DNA of 64,000 bases from Alphaproteobacteria bacterium (GTDB taxonomy: Bacteria > Pseudomonadota > Alphaproteobacteria > Reyranellales > Reyranellaceae). The position numbers were made by a program, and so were the translations under genes. The notes beneath the pieces were generated by a model that saw only the letters and a list, made by a program, of their open reading frames with translations, searched no databases and was not told where the DNA came from. Each line of letters opens with the position of its first letter. Position 1 is the first letter of the stretch. Shown in pieces: positions 1 to 8,947 of this stretch. The stretch lies in the NCBI GenBank assembly GCA_016870115.1, contig VGCH01000001.1, positions 62,001-126,000 of the forward strand, in the 5' to 3' direction.

Positions 1-449
1 AACCGATCGGCCGCCTGACCGCGCTCGCCGAGCGGCACGACCTCACGTTGGAGCTGGAGAACGAGCCGGTCTGCAATGTCGGCACCATCGCCGAGCTCCG
101 CGCTTTCTTCGACCGGTTCGACCATCCCCGGCTGCGGCCGCTGGTCGATATCTGCAATGCCTGGTCGATGGGCGAGCGACCGACGGCCGACGATCTCGCG
201 CGGTTGGCGCCGCGCGCCGACCAGATTCATCTGAAGGATCGCGATGTCGCGGCGCGACGCACGGTGGCGCTGGGCGAGGGCGACATGCCCTGGGCGACCG
301 ATCTCGCCCATCTGCTCGACCGCGTGTCGGCACCCGAGGTGCTGGCGTCGATCGAGACGCATGTGCCCGCCGAGCCGCGCGCCGCGACGACCCGCTCCGT
401 TGCCGCGCTGCGCCGCCTCGCCCGCGAGATCGGCGTCACGTTGAGTTGA
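1..449 (+). CDS. Sugar phosphate isomerase/epimerase, C-terminal part (cut by window edge)
   Basis: The reading frame is open from base 3 and has no start in the window, so this is the last ~149 residues of a longer protein. The segments LELENEP, LVDICNAW, QIHLKDRD and the GEGDMPW stretch match the late strands of the xylose-isomerase-like TIM barrel, where Glu, Asp and His residues normally bind the divalent metal. The substrate cannot be told. It lies 51 bases before the PhzF-like gene on the same strand and could be co-transcribed with it. Confidence 0.75.
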   Translation, partial: PIGRLTALAERHDLTLELENEPVCNVGTIAELRAFFDRFDHPRLRPLVDICNAWSMGERPTADDLARLAPRADQIHLKDRDVAARRTVALGEGDMPWATDLAHLLDRVSAPEVLASIETHVPAEPRAATTRSVAALRRLAREIGVTLS

Positions 450-500
450 CGCCCCTTCGCCCCGATTGATGGCGGCGACCGTCCTCCCTACCCTGCCGCG

Positions 501-1361
501 ATGACCCGCTACCGCTTCGTCACTGTCGACGTGTTCACCGACCGGCGTTTCGGCGGCAATCCGCTGGCGGTGTTTCCCGATGCGCGCGGGCTCGACGCCG
601 CGCAGATGCAGGCATTGGCCGCCGAGTTCAATCTCAGCGAGACGACCTTCGTGCTGCCGCCGGAGGATCCCGCCAACGACGCGCGGGTGCGCATCTTCAG
701 CCGCACCGCCGAGATGGCTTTCGCCGGCCATCCCAATGTCGGCACCGGCTGGGTGCTGGCGCGGGAAGGGCGCTTGCGCTTCGAGGAGCTGGCGGGGCTG
801 GTCGAAGTGCGGATCGACGGCGCACAGGTCACCATCGACGCGCCGCAACCGCTGTCACTCCTGGGCGAACCGCCGTCCGAGCTGGTCGCGCGCACCGCCG
901 GATTGACGACGGGCGACATCGTGACCGCGACGCATCCTCCGATCGCCGCCTCCACCGGCAACGGCTTCGTGATGGTCGAGGTGAGCGGTGAAGCACTGAC
1001 GCGGGCCCGACCCGATCTCGACGGCTTCGCGCGGGCGGTCGCGGCGTTCCCGACCCTGGGGCCGCGGAGGCTGCCGCTCTATCTCTACGCCCGCGACAGC
1101 GCGGACCGGCTGCGGGCCCGCATGTTCGCGCCGCTGTCCGGCACGCTGGAGGACGCCGCCACAGGAAGCGCGGCGACGGCGCTGGCGGCATTGCTGCTGG
1201 AGCGTGGCGGAGCGGCCGAAGCGCGGCTCGAGATCGTGCAAGGAGTCGAGATGGGACGACCCAGCCTCCTCTTCACCCGCGCCTGGCGGACCACCGACGG
1301 AGCGCGGGCGAGCGTGGGCGGCGGCTGTGTCGCGGTCATGTCAGGCGACGTCGAGATCTAG
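501..1361 (+). CDS. PhzF family phenazine biosynthesis-like isomerase
   Basis: The 286-residue protein has the full PhzF (diaminopimelate epimerase-like) fold signature. It shows the N-terminal VDVFTDRRFGGNPLAVF segment, the conserved SETTF with candidate catalytic Glu47, GHPNVGTGW in the first lobe, and EDAATGSAATALAALL in the second. Length is normal for the family. Family members catalyse isomerisations or epimerisations, but most are uncharacterised, and no phenazine genes are nearby, so a role in phenazine synthesis is unlikely. The ATG start coincides with the start of the conserved domain; no strong ribosome binding site is visible. Confidence 0.85.
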   Translation: MTRYRFVTVDVFTDRRFGGNPLAVFPDARGLDAAQMQALAAEFNLSETTFVLPPEDPANDARVRIFSRTAEMAFAGHPNVGTGWVLAREGRLRFEELAGLVEVRIDGAQVTIDAPQPLSLLGEPPSELVARTAGLTTGDIVTATHPPIAASTGNGFVMVEVSGEALTRARPDLDGFARAVAAFPTLGPRRLPLYLYARDSADRLRARMFAPLSGTLEDAATGSAATALAALLLERGGAAEARLEIVQGVEMGRPSLLFTRAWRTTDGARASVGGGCVAVMSGDVEI

Positions 1362-1413
1362 GCCCGTCATTCTGAGCCCAGCGTCGCGTCAGCGTTCCCT
1401 CGCCGACAAACGA

Positions 1414-1482
1414 GGTATCGCGAAGGGCGTGATTGCCTTTGGACGGAACCGCGTGGTCGGTTCCATCTTCACCGCGAACACT
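1414..1482 (-). repeat. Dispersed ~70-base intergenic repeat, copy 1
   Basis: Read on the minus strand this spacer begins AGTGTTCGCG and contains GGAACCG...CGGTTCC, a 7-base inverted repeat able to form a hairpin. It ends in a segment resembling TTCGCGATACC. The same arrangement recurs at 12467-12533 (minus) and, more diverged, at 13495-13566 (plus). It sits between a plus-strand gene and the 3' end of rpe, so it could also act as a transcription end for rpe. Confidence 0.6.
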
Positions 1483-2145
1483 CTAGCCGCGGAGGGCGGC
1501 GATGTTGTTGGCGTAGCGATCAGGACCGCCGGAAAAGACGGCGGTGCCGGCGACCAGCACATCGGCGCCGGCGGCGACCGCGCGCCGCGCCGTCTCGAGA
1601 TTGATGCCGCCGTCGACCTCGAGGTGGATCGGCTTGCCCAGTGCATCGATGGCAGCGCGGAGCGCGGCGATCTTGGCGAGTTGGCTCTCGATGAAGGCCT
1701 GGCCGCCGAAACCGGGATTGACGCTCATCACCAGCACGAGATCGAGATCGGCCAGCAGGTGCTCGATCGCGGCGAGCGGCGTCGCGGGATTGAGCACGAC
1801 GCCCGCCTTCTTGCCGAGCGACTTGATGAGTTGGACGGTCCGATGGCTGTGCGGCCCGGCCTCGGGATGGAAAGAGATCAGGTCGGCGCCGGCCTCGGCG
1901 AAGGCCGGCACCAGCGGATCGACCGGCGAGACCATCAGGTGAACGTCGAACGGTTTGGCGCTGTGGCGGCGCAGCGCCTTCACCACCATCGGTCCGATCG
2001 TGAGGTTGGGCACGAAGTGGTTGTCCATGACGTCGACATGGATCCAGTCGGCGCCCGCGCGGTCGATGGCGGCGACCTCCTGCCCCAGCGCCGCGAAGTC
2101 GGCCGACAGGATCGAGGGGGCGATGCGAACGGCGCGCGCGCTCAT
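1483..2145 (-). CDS. rpe: Ribulose-phosphate 3-epimerase
   Basis: This 220-residue cytosolic enzyme interconverts ribulose 5-phosphate and xylulose 5-phosphate in the pentose phosphate pathway and the Calvin cycle. The sequence has APSILSADF at the N-terminus, [19 protein letters not shown] with metal ligands His36 and Asp38, FDVHLMV with His69, [10 protein letters not shown], and HLEVDGGIN with the second catalytic Asp. A longer open frame exists upstream, but the ATG opening [11 protein letters not shown] gives the usual length. It lies 10 bases downstream of pheA on the same strand, so the two are probably co-transcribed. Confidence 0.95.
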   Translation of the reverse strand: MSARAVRIAPSILSADFAALGQEVAAIDRAGADWIHVDVMDNHFVPNLTIGPMVVKALRRHSAKPFDVHLMVSPVDPLVPAFAEAGADLISFHPEAGPHSHRTVQLIKSLGKKAGVVLNPATPLAAIEHLLADLDLVLVMSVNPGFGGQAFIESQLAKIAALRAAIDALGKPIHLEVDGGINLETARRAVAAGADVLVAGTAVFSGGPDRYANNIAALRG

Positions 2146-2155
2146 GGAACCTCGC

Positions 2156-3037
2156 TCAGGTGCCCGGCCGCGTGGGCGCTTCCCAGCCCTTGCGGCGGAA
2201 CGGGTTGGCCGGGAAGGACCCCAGCGGTTTGAACTCCTCGGAGAAGAAGCCGAGCTCCTCGAGCGCCAGCTTGAGGCCCTTCTGCTCCGGATGACCCTCG
2301 ACCTCGGCGTAGAACTGCGCCTGCTCGAACTTGGCGCCGGAGATGTAGCTTTCCAGCTTGACGATGTTGACGCCATTGGTCGCGAAGCCGCCCAGTGCCT
2401 TGTAGAGCGCCGCCGGGCGGCTCTTCACGCGGAACAGGAAAGCGGTGAGACAGGGCACGCTGCGCCAGTCCGGCGTCGCGTCCTCGCGCGAGAACACCAG
2501 CATGCGCGTCGTGTTGTGGTCGGCATCCTCGATATTGCGCGCGAGAACCTTGAGATCGTAGATGCGGGCCGCGAGCGAAGACGCGATGGCGGCGATCGAA
2601 CGATCGCCGATGCCGGCGATCTCGCGCGCCGCGCCGGCGGTGTCGGCATGGACCAGCGGCTCGTAGCGGTGCTTCTTCAGGAAACCGCGGCACTGGGCCA
2701 GCGCCTGCACATGGCTGCGAACGGTCTTCACGCTCTTCAGCGTGGCGCCGGGCACGGCGACCAGGCAATGCTCGACCCGCTGGAAGTGCTCGGCCACGAT
2801 GCGCAGCCGCGTGTGCGGCAGGAGACTGTGCAGGTCCGCGACGCGGCCGGCGATCGAGTTCTCGACCGGGATCATGGCGAGCTGGGCCTTGCCGGCCTCG
2901 ACGGCGGCCATCGCCGCCTCGAAGGTCGGGCACGGCAGCGTGGTCATGTAGGGAAAAGCCGCCCGGCAGGCCATGTCGGAATTGGCACCGGCCTCGCCCT
3001 GGAAGGAAATCGTGTCGCTCGGCTTCGCCTTCGCCAT
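2156..3037 (-). CDS. pheA: Prephenate dehydratase (ACT domain)
   Basis: The 293-residue protein converts prephenate to phenylpyruvate in phenylalanine synthesis. Residues ~8-185 form the dehydratase domain, with FQGEAGANS, the PVENSIAG stretch and the catalytic NTTRM motif at 175-179 (usually TTRF). An ACT regulatory domain follows at ~200-275 ([21 protein letters not shown]), the expected site of feedback control by phenylalanine. No chorismate mutase domain is fused, so this is the monofunctional alphaproteobacterial form. It is followed by rpe and is divergent from the cytochrome c gene. Confidence 0.95.
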   Translation of the reverse strand: MAKAKPSDTISFQGEAGANSDMACRAAFPYMTTLPCPTFEAAMAAVEAGKAQLAMIPVENSIAGRVADLHSLLPHTRLRIVAEHFQRVEHCLVAVPGATLKSVKTVRSHVQALAQCRGFLKKHRYEPLVHADTAGAAREIAGIGDRSIAAIASSLAARIYDLKVLARNIEDADHNTTRMLVFSREDATPDWRSVPCLTAFLFRVKSRPAALYKALGGFATNGVNIVKLESYISGAKFEQAQFYAEVEGHPEQKGLKLALEELGFFSEEFKPLGSFPANPFRRKGWEAPTRPGT

Positions 3038-3231
3038 GCCCGCCCGCTCCCCGTGATGCCGGCCTCCCCGGCCCGCCGTCTTTCGCGCGCCAGAGCCGAA
3101 AAACCTTGCAAAATCCGATACTTGCGACGTTCCGCCGCGCGAGCCCAGCGCGACGATTCGATACTACTGGGGCACGGGCGGCCGTGCTACAGCGTCGGTC
3201 GCAAAATTCGCTGTCTGCGCGGGATTCGACC

Positions 3232-3753
3232 ATGGCTTCTTTCAACACGATCGCCGGCTGCGTCCTCGCCTCGGCCCTGTTCGCGATGGTCGTCGGCAAG
3301 GTGTCGAACGCCGTCGTGCATCCGCAGAAGCTCGCCAAACCCGCCATCGCGGTGACCGACGACGCTCCGCAGGCTGTCGCCAACGCGCCGCAGGCGCTCG
3401 ACAAGATCGGGCCGAAGCTCGCGTCGGCCAACATCGAGAACGGCAAGACCGTCTTCCAGCGCCAGTGCTTAACCTGCCACACCGCCGACAAGGGCGGCGC
3501 CAACAAGGTCGGCCCGAACCAGTGGAACGTGCTCGGCCGCAAGAAGGGCGACGGCAGCTTCGCCTATTCGTCGGCGATGACCGCCAAGGGCGGCGAGTGG
3601 GACTACGAGAACCTGAACGAGTTCCTGTTCAAGCCGAACGCCTATGTGCGCGGCACCAAGATGGCCTATGCCGGCCTCGCCAAGGAACAGGATCGCGCCG
3701 ACGTGATCGCCTATCTGCGCACGCTGGCCGACAACCCCAAACCGCTGCCCTGA
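3232..3753 (+). CDS. Membrane-anchored class I cytochrome c
   Basis: A 173-residue protein with an uncleaved-looking N-terminal hydrophobic segment (~4-24), a ~45-residue Ala/Pro-rich linker, and one heme c domain. The heme motif is CLTCH (Cys79, Cys82, His83), with Met144 in TKMAYAGL as the likely axial ligand. This layout matches the CycM-type anchored cytochrome c that passes electrons from the bc1 complex to terminal oxidase in the periplasm. A longer in-frame start exists upstream, but the ATG directly before the membrane segment is preferred. It is separated from the following phosphatase gene by 16 bases. Confidence 0.9.
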   Translation: MASFNTIAGCVLASALFAMVVGKVSNAVVHPQKLAKPAIAVTDDAPQAVANAPQALDKIGPKLASANIENGKTVFQRQCLTCHTADKGGANKVGPNQWNVLGRKKGDGSFAYSSAMTAKGGEWDYENLNEFLFKPNAYVRGTKMAYAGLAKEQDRADVIAYLRTLADNPKPLP

Positions 3754-3769
3754 GTTCCGGGAGCGACGG

Positions 3770-4582
3770 TTGAGCGTCGCGGTTCCCGAACGTTACGTTG
3801 CGCTCGCGGGCCGCATGGCCGATGTCGCGCGTCCGATCGTGGCGCGCCACTTCCGCACCCGCGTGGCGGTGCTCGACAAGCAGGATACCAGCCCCGTCAC
3901 CATCGCCGATCGCGACGCCGAAAGCGCGATGCGCGCGCTGATCACGGCCGAGGCGCCGGATCACGGCGTCTGGGGCGAGGAGCACGGCCAGGAGCGGCTC
4001 GACGCCAAATGGGTCTGGGTGCTCGACCCGATCGACGGCACCAAGGCCTTCATCACCGGCATGCCGATCTTCGGCACGCTGATCGCGCTCCTGCATCGGG
4101 GCGTGCCGGTGCTGGGCGTAATCGACCAGCCGATCCTGGGTGAGCGATGGCTGGGCGTGGCCGGCCGGCCGAGCAGCTTCAATGGCCGCGAGATCGCGGT
4201 CCGCCCCTGCCCCGCCCTCGACGACGCCTACATGTATTCGACCGCGCCGATCATGTTTCCCGGCGATCTCGAAACGCGCCATGCCGGCCTCTGCCGCTCG
4301 GTGAAACTCTTCCGCTGGGGCGGCGATTGCTATGGCTACGGCCTGCTCGCGTCGGGCCATGTCGACCTCGTGGTCGAGGCGAGCCTCAAGCTCCACGATT
4401 TCGCAGCGCTCGTGCCGGTGATCGAAGGCGCCGGCGGGCTGATCACCGACTGGGCCGGCAAGCGGCTCGACATCGCGTCCGACGGCACGGTGCTGGCCGC
4501 GGGCGATCGCGCGACCCACGCCGCGGCGCAGGCGGTGCTGGCCGGGACGGCGAGCGCGGGCAACCACCGCCGACTGGGGTGA
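3770..4582 (+). CDS. hisN: Inositol monophosphatase family phosphatase, probable histidinol-phosphatase
   Basis: The 270-residue protein has the IMPase metal sites: GEEHG with Glu70/Glu71, DPIDGTKAF with Asp86 and Asp89, and WGGDCYGYGLLASG near the C-terminus. The FITGMPIFGTLIALL segment after the DGT motif is typical of the HisN histidinol-phosphatase subgroup, which carries out the penultimate dephosphorylation in histidine synthesis. The start codon is TTG. hisB and hisH lie ~7 kb away, so hisN is not in their operon. The stop overlaps the ATG of the cyclase gene by one base. Exact substrate is inferred from subgroup resemblance only. Confidence 0.8.
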   Translation: MSVAVPERYVALAGRMADVARPIVARHFRTRVAVLDKQDTSPVTIADRDAESAMRALITAEAPDHGVWGEEHGQERLDAKWVWVLDPIDGTKAFITGMPIFGTLIALLHRGVPVLGVIDQPILGERWLGVAGRPSSFNGREIAVRPCPALDDAYMYSTAPIMFPGDLETRHAGLCRSVKLFRWGGDCYGYGLLASGHVDLVVEASLKLHDFAALVPVIEGAGGLITDWAGKRLDIASDGTVLAAGDRATHAAAQAVLAGTASAGNHRRLG

Positions 4583-5787
4583 TGGATGCGCGCCGGCTCA
4601 GCGAGTGGCTGATCGGCGAGGCGCTGTCCGGCAGCGGCGACTTCGCCCTGTTCCACGGGTATTGCGAGCGGTTGGTCGCGGCCGGTGTGCCGCTCTTCCG
4701 CGGTTTCATGGCCTCGGACGTGCTGCACCCCACCGTCGAGTCGCGTGCCGTACGCTGGCAGCGCGGCACTGACACGGTCAGCCGCACCGCCCAGCGTCGG
4801 CCTGGCGCCACCGACGATGCGGTCGGCTGGCTGACCAGCCCCTTCCACGCAATGTTGCAGGACGGCCGGAACGAAATGCGCGTCGATCTCACCGACGCCG
4901 CGCTGCGCGAGCGCTTCCCGATTTGCGGCGAGGTCCATGCCGAGGGCGGCGTCGACTATGCCGCCTTCATGGTGCCGTTCGGCGGCATCCTGCGCTTCGG
5001 CACGGTCGAGGAGATGTTCGCCTCCTTCGCGACCGACCGACCCGACGGTTTCCGAGACCAGGAACTCGCCATGATCCGCGACACGATCCGCACCTTCGGA
5101 CTGGGACTACACACCCAGCGTATGGCGATCGCCGGCCGCACGCTGCTCGGCACCTATCTCGGCGCCGACGCCGCCGACCGCGTGCTGCGCGGCAACATCG
5201 AACGTGGCCGCGCTGAACCGGTGCAGGCCGCGATCTGGTCGAGCGACCTCACCGACTTCACGCGCATCTCCGATACCGCCGCGCCCGAGGATTTGCTGGC
5301 GCTGCTCAATGCCTATGCCGAGATCGCGGTCGGGCTGATCGAGGAGGAAGGCGGTACGGTCCTGAAGTTCGTGGGCGACGGGCTGCTCGCGATCTTCCGC
5401 GACGACGACGTCGCGGCCGCCTGCGCGCGGGCCCTGGCCGCCGCGCGACGCCTGCCCGGCGCGGTCGCCGCGCTCAATGCCCGTCGCCAGGCCGCCGGCC
5501 AGCCGACCACCAGCGCGACGCTCGCGCTGCATGTCGGCGAGTTGCTCTACGGCAATTTCGGCGGGCCGCGTCGACTCGATTTCACGGTGTTGGGCCCGGC
5601 CGTCAACGAGGCGTCGCGCATCAACGCGCTGTCCCGCACGCTCGACCAACGACTGATCGTATCGGCGGCCTTCGCCCAGACTCTTCCCGCTTCGGACCGC
5701 GGCGGACTGGTCTCGCTCGGCCGCTATGCGTTGCGCGGCGTCGCACGGCCGGCGGAGTTGTTCACGCTCGATCCCGACGCGTCTTGA
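4582..5787 (+). CDS. Class III adenylate/guanylate cyclase
   Basis: The 401-residue protein has no membrane segment. Residues ~1-205 form an N-terminal region with a GAF/PAS-like look but no family I can name surely. Residues ~213-395 form a class III nucleotidyl cyclase domain. Metal-binding Asp222 (SDLTDFT) and Asp266 (FVGDGLLAIF) are present, as is the VNEASRIN segment carrying the transition-state Asn and Arg, so it should be active. It likely makes cAMP. The start overlaps the end of hisN (TGATG), suggesting translational coupling. The 3' end overlaps the convergent GNAT gene by 26 bases. Confidence 0.88.
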   Translation: MDARRLSEWLIGEALSGSGDFALFHGYCERLVAAGVPLFRGFMASDVLHPTVESRAVRWQRGTDTVSRTAQRRPGATDDAVGWLTSPFHAMLQDGRNEMRVDLTDAALRERFPICGEVHAEGGVDYAAFMVPFGGILRFGTVEEMFASFATDRPDGFRDQELAMIRDTIRTFGLGLHTQRMAIAGRTLLGTYLGADAADRVLRGNIERGRAEPVQAAIWSSDLTDFTRISDTAAPEDLLALLNAYAEIAVGLIEEEGGTVLKFVGDGLLAIFRDDDVAAACARALAAARRLPGAVAALNARRQAAGQPTTSATLALHVGELLYGNFGGPRRLDFTVLGPAVNEASRINALSRTLDQRLIVSAAFAQTLPASDRGGLVSLGRYALRGVARPAELFTLDPDAS

Positions 5788-6289
5788 GCCAGCTCGCGCG
5801 GTCGATGTCGTAGTAGACGACATCGAAGCCCTTGTAGTTGCCGTCACTGCGATAGCTGAGGCTGCATCGCTCCATCACCGCGCGCGAGGCGCGGTTGTCG
5901 GGCTTGGTGATGGCGAAGATCGCGGGGAGGTCGAAGCGCTCGAAGCCGAAGGCCAGAGCCGCGCGGGCAAGCTCGCTGGCATAGCCCTTCCCCCAAGCGT
6001 CGGGATGCAGCGCCCAGAGCACCTCGGTGCCTGCGAACTCGGCCACGTGGTTCAGCCCGCCATGGCCGATCAGCGCGCCGTCGCGGAACAGGCCCCAGAC
6101 GGAGTAGCCCCTGTCGCGCCAGGCGTCGGCGAAGCGGCCGATCGCGGCCCGGGCCGCGTCGAGCGGTGGCTGCGTCGCCGTCGGCAACCATTCAGCGACA
6201 GCGGGATTGAAACGCATGGCGGCATAGGACGGCGCATCGTCGAGGCGAAGCGGCCGCAGCAAGAGCCGCTCCGTGCGGAGCTCGGTCAT
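5762..6289 (-). CDS. GNAT family N-acetyltransferase (RimJ/RimL type)
   Basis: The 175-residue protein begins with the TERLLLRPLRLDD segment of the RimJ/RimL-like GNAT group. The acetyl-CoA loop is visible in HPDAWGKGYASELARAAL (about 95-112), followed by KPDNRASRAVMER, the usual Asn-containing helix. The acceptor could be a ribosomal protein N-terminus, an amino acid or a small molecule; sequence alone does not decide. The gene is convergent with the cyclase and divergent from the Spy-like gene. Confidence 0.88.
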   Translation of the reverse strand: MTELRTERLLLRPLRLDDAPSYAAMRFNPAVAEWLPTATQPPLDAARAAIGRFADAWRDRGYSVWGLFRDGALIGHGGLNHVAEFAGTEVLWALHPDAWGKGYASELARAALAFGFERFDLPAIFAITKPDNRASRAVMERCSLSYRSDGNYKGFDVVYYDIDRASWLKTRRDRA

Positions 6290-6392
6290 GCGTTTGAGCT
6301 TTACACAACTTTACCGGCGCGAGAACCGACCGACATGGGCAGCCCCCAGGTTGACGGTGCGGGCAACTTGGTCCCGCGATCCGGAGTTCCTC

Positions 6393-6887
6393 ATGACCGC
6401 TCTCACTTCCCTCATCCCGACCACCCGCCGCGCCGGCATGCGCGCGACCCTCGCCGGACTGATCGCGGGCGGCGCGGCCGTCACCCTGACCGCTGCGCCC
6501 GCCGAGGCGCGCGGTTGGAGCGCCGATCTCGATCCCGCGGAGCTGAAGCGCCGCGTTGAATACGGCGTCGGGCGCGCGCTCGGGCGGGTTGAGGCCACCG
6601 ACGACCAGAAGAAGAAGGTGGCCGACATCCTGAACGCCGCCATCGACGATCTGCGGCCGATGCGCGAGCAGCACATGACCGCGCGCCAGGCGATGCGCCA
6701 GGCGCTCTCCGCGGCCTCCGTCGACAAGCCGGGCCTTGAGCGGCTTCGCGCCGAGCAGGTACAGCTCGCCGACCGTGCCTCGCAGCGCTTCCTTCGGGCG
6801 GTGACCGACGCCTCCGATCTGCTGTACCCCGAACAGCGGCGCAAGCTCGTCCAGGCGATGGGCGAGCGGCGCGGCTGGCGTCGCTGA
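6393..6887 (+). CDS. Spy/CpxP-like periplasmic protein
   Basis: A 164-residue exported protein. A signal peptide is seen at ~16-39 (MRATLAGLIAGGAAVTLTAAPAEA). The mature part is helical and rich in Arg, Gln and Glu, with two LTxxQ-like turns (ATDDQKKKV and YPEQRRKL) typical of the Spy/CpxP/CnrX group of periplasmic stress or metal-sensing proteins. The chosen ATG has GGAG ahead of it and leaves a plausible signal sequence; a longer frame starts at 6273. It precedes a response regulator and kinase with small gaps, so it probably modulates the kinase, as CpxP does for CpxA. Confidence 0.75.
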   Translation: MTALTSLIPTTRRAGMRATLAGLIAGGAAVTLTAAPAEARGWSADLDPAELKRRVEYGVGRALGRVEATDDQKKKVADILNAAIDDLRPMREQHMTARQAMRQALSAASVDKPGLERLRAEQVQLADRASQRFLRAVTDASDLLYPEQRRKLVQAMGERRGWRR

Positions 6888-6910
6888 CGCGACCGGCCGA
6901 TACTGCGCGC

Positions 6911-7600
6911 ATGGCCGAGCGCGTGTTGATGATCGACGACGACGCCTGCCTTGCCGCGATGGTCCGCGACTATCTCGGCGGGGCGGGTTTTCGCGTCACC
7001 CTGGCCGGCACCGCGCGCGAGGGCGAGGCGCTGCTCAAGCGCGAAAGTTTCGACGCGGCCATTCTCGACCTGATGCTGCCCGACGCCGACGGGCTCGATC
7101 TCTGCCGCCGTCTGCGCGCGGAGTCCGATCTTCCGGTGCTGATGCTGACGGCCCGCGGCGAGCCGATGGATCGCGTGGTCGGTCTCGAAATCGGCGCCGA
7201 CGACTATCTCGCCAAACCCTTCGAGCCGCGCGAACTGCTGGCCAGACTGCGCGCCATCCTGCGACGTCGCGGACCGGCGACGGGCGCCGACATTCTGCGC
7301 TTCGGGCGGCTCGAGATCGATCGCGGCGCGCGCCTGGTGAGGCTGGACGGCGAGGAGCGGCCGCTCACGTCGTGGCAGTTCAGCTTGCTGCTGACGCTCG
7401 CCGAGCGTGCCGGCCGCGTGCTGTCGCGCGACGCGCTGATGGACTTGCTGCGCGGCGAGAAGCTTGAGGCCTTCGACCGCTCGGTCGATGTGCATGTCTC
7501 GCGAATTCGCGCCGCGATCGAGGACGATCCGAAGAAGCCGCGCCGCATCCTCACCATCCGCGGGGCGGGCTATGTCTTCGCCCGCGATCAGGACCGCTGA
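6911..7600 (+). CDS. OmpR/PhoB-family response regulator
   Basis: 229 residues. The receiver domain (1-~120) has the acidic pair at 9-11 (MIDDDACL), phosphoacceptor Asp53 (ILDLMLPDADG), the conserved Thr in LMLTARGEP and Lys in DYLAKPF. The C-terminal winged-helix domain (~130-225) has the usual PLTSWQFSLLLTLAERAGRV start and ends in RRILTIRGAGYVFA. It binds DNA as a phosphorylation-dependent transcription factor. It is followed 4 bases later by the cognate kinase. The set resembles CpxRA/CzcRS-type envelope or metal stress systems. Confidence 0.92.
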   Translation: MAERVLMIDDDACLAAMVRDYLGGAGFRVTLAGTAREGEALLKRESFDAAILDLMLPDADGLDLCRRLRAESDLPVLMLTARGEPMDRVVGLEIGADDYLAKPFEPRELLARLRAILRRRGPATGADILRFGRLEIDRGARLVRLDGEERPLTSWQFSLLLTLAERAGRVLSRDALMDLLRGEKLEAFDRSVDVHVSRIRAAIEDDPKKPRRILTIRGAGYVFARDQDR

Positions 7601-7604
7601 GCGC

Positions 7605-8858
7605 ATGTCGCGCCTCTACCTCAAGGTCTACGCCACCATCATCGCCATGCTGGTGGTGTTCATCGGGCTGGCGGCGTTGCTGTGGCAGCTCGCCTACGAG
7701 CGCAACCGCACGCCGATCAACTACGACGTGATCTCGGAGCTGACCGGCGCGCTCCTGCCCGGCGCCGACGCGCCTTTGGTCGAACAACAACGCACGCTCG
7801 ATGAGCTGCACCGCAAGCTGCGCTTCGACCTCGCGCTGCATCGGCCGGATGGCGTCCCCATCGTCTCGGCCGGCCGTGCGGCGCAGCCCTTCGATCCGGC
7901 GACGGCCCGCACCGGCTGGCGACGCGGGCGCGGCGGGCCGGCCTTCACCCTGCAGCTGGCCGACGGGCGCTGGTTGGTCGCCCGGGTCGCCCGTGAACGC
8001 ACCCATCCCGCGATCTGGCTCGCGGTCTTCCTGGGCGTGGTGGCGATCGCCGTGGCGGTCGGTGCCTATCCCGTCGTGCGCGGTCTCACCGGGCGACTGG
8101 AGCGACTGCGCGAGGGCGTCGACCGGCTGGGCGGCGGCGATCTCGCGGCGCGCGTGCCGGTCGAGGGTCGCGACGAAGTCGCGGCGCTGGCCCGCAGCGT
8201 CAACGCCTCGGCAGCGCGCATCGAGGAGCTGGTGGCCGCCCATCGGCTGTTGCTGGCCAATTGCTCGCACGAGCTGCGCGCGCCGCTGGCCCGCATCGCC
8301 ATGGTCGCCGGCTCGATGCGCGACGATGCCGATCCCGCGCTGCGCGCGGGGTTGCGCCAGGATGTCGCCGAGCTGAATCGGCTCATCGACGGAATCCTGC
8401 TCTCGAGCCGGCTCGACGCGGTGCGCACAGCGGAGCGGCCCGAGAACCTTGACCTGCTGGCGCTCGCCGCCGAGGAAGCCGCGCCCTTCGAGGCCGATGT
8501 GACGGGCACGCCGGTGTCCGTCACGGGCGAGCGCCTGCTGCTGCGCCGGCTGGTGCGAAACCTGCTGGAGAACGCGCAACGCTACGGCGGCCCGGGGCCG
8601 ATCGAGGTCGCGGTCACGTCGGACGGCGCGCGCGCGCGACTGTCGGTATCTGATCGCGGTCCGGGCGTGCCCGAGAGCGAGCGGGAACGCATCTTCGAGC
8701 CGTTCCATCGCCTGGCGGGCAGCCACGAAGACGGTCGAGGCAGCGGACTTGGCCTCGCCTTGGTGCGCCAGATCGCCCGCCGCCATGGCGGCGATGTACG
8801 CTGCGAACGGAGCGCGTCTGGCGGCAGCGTCTTCCTGGTGGATCTGCCCGCGGGCTGA
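7605..8858 (+). CDS. Sensor histidine kinase (CpxA-like)
   Basis: 417 residues: membrane segment at ~8-30, a ~105-residue periplasmic loop, a second membrane segment at ~136-158, HAMP (~160-212), HisKA with phosphorylated His222 in NCSHELRAPLARI, and HATPase_c with the N box (RRLVRNLLENAQRYG), G1 (SDRGPGVP) and G2 (GRGSGLGLALV). All catalytic motifs are intact. It lies next to the response regulator and Spy-like gene and is the likely partner of both. A longer in-frame start inside the regulator gene is rejected because the conserved membrane segment begins right after this ATG. Confidence 0.9.
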   Translation: MSRLYLKVYATIIAMLVVFIGLAALLWQLAYERNRTPINYDVISELTGALLPGADAPLVEQQRTLDELHRKLRFDLALHRPDGVPIVSAGRAAQPFDPATARTGWRRGRGGPAFTLQLADGRWLVARVARERTHPAIWLAVFLGVVAIAVAVGAYPVVRGLTGRLERLREGVDRLGGGDLAARVPVEGRDEVAALARSVNASAARIEELVAAHRLLLANCSHELRAPLARIAMVAGSMRDDADPALRAGLRQDVAELNRLIDGILLSSRLDAVRTAERPENLDLLALAAEEAAPFEADVTGTPVSVTGERLLLRRLVRNLLENAQRYGGPGPIEVAVTSDGARARLSVSDRGPGVPESERERIFEPFHRLAGSHEDGRGSGLGLALVRQIARRHGGDVRCERSASGGSVFLVDLPAG

Positions 8859-8917
8859 GCTCACCAGGCGCCGCGCGAGAGCCTTCTAGGGACGGAAAAA
8901 TGCGCTATCGTGGCCGG

Positions 8918-8931
8918 TGAACGAGCGTTTA
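8918..8931. promoter_or_regulatory. Possible TetR-type operator before the acyl-CoA dehydrogenase
   Basis: An imperfect inverted repeat TGAACG-AG-CGTTTA lies just upstream of the acyl-CoA dehydrogenase start. It resembles short palindromes bound by TetR-family regulators of fatty-acid catabolism. No regulator gene is adjacent, so this is a weak suggestion. Confidence 0.25.
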
Positions 8932-8947
8932 CACGGGAGCCCGCGAC

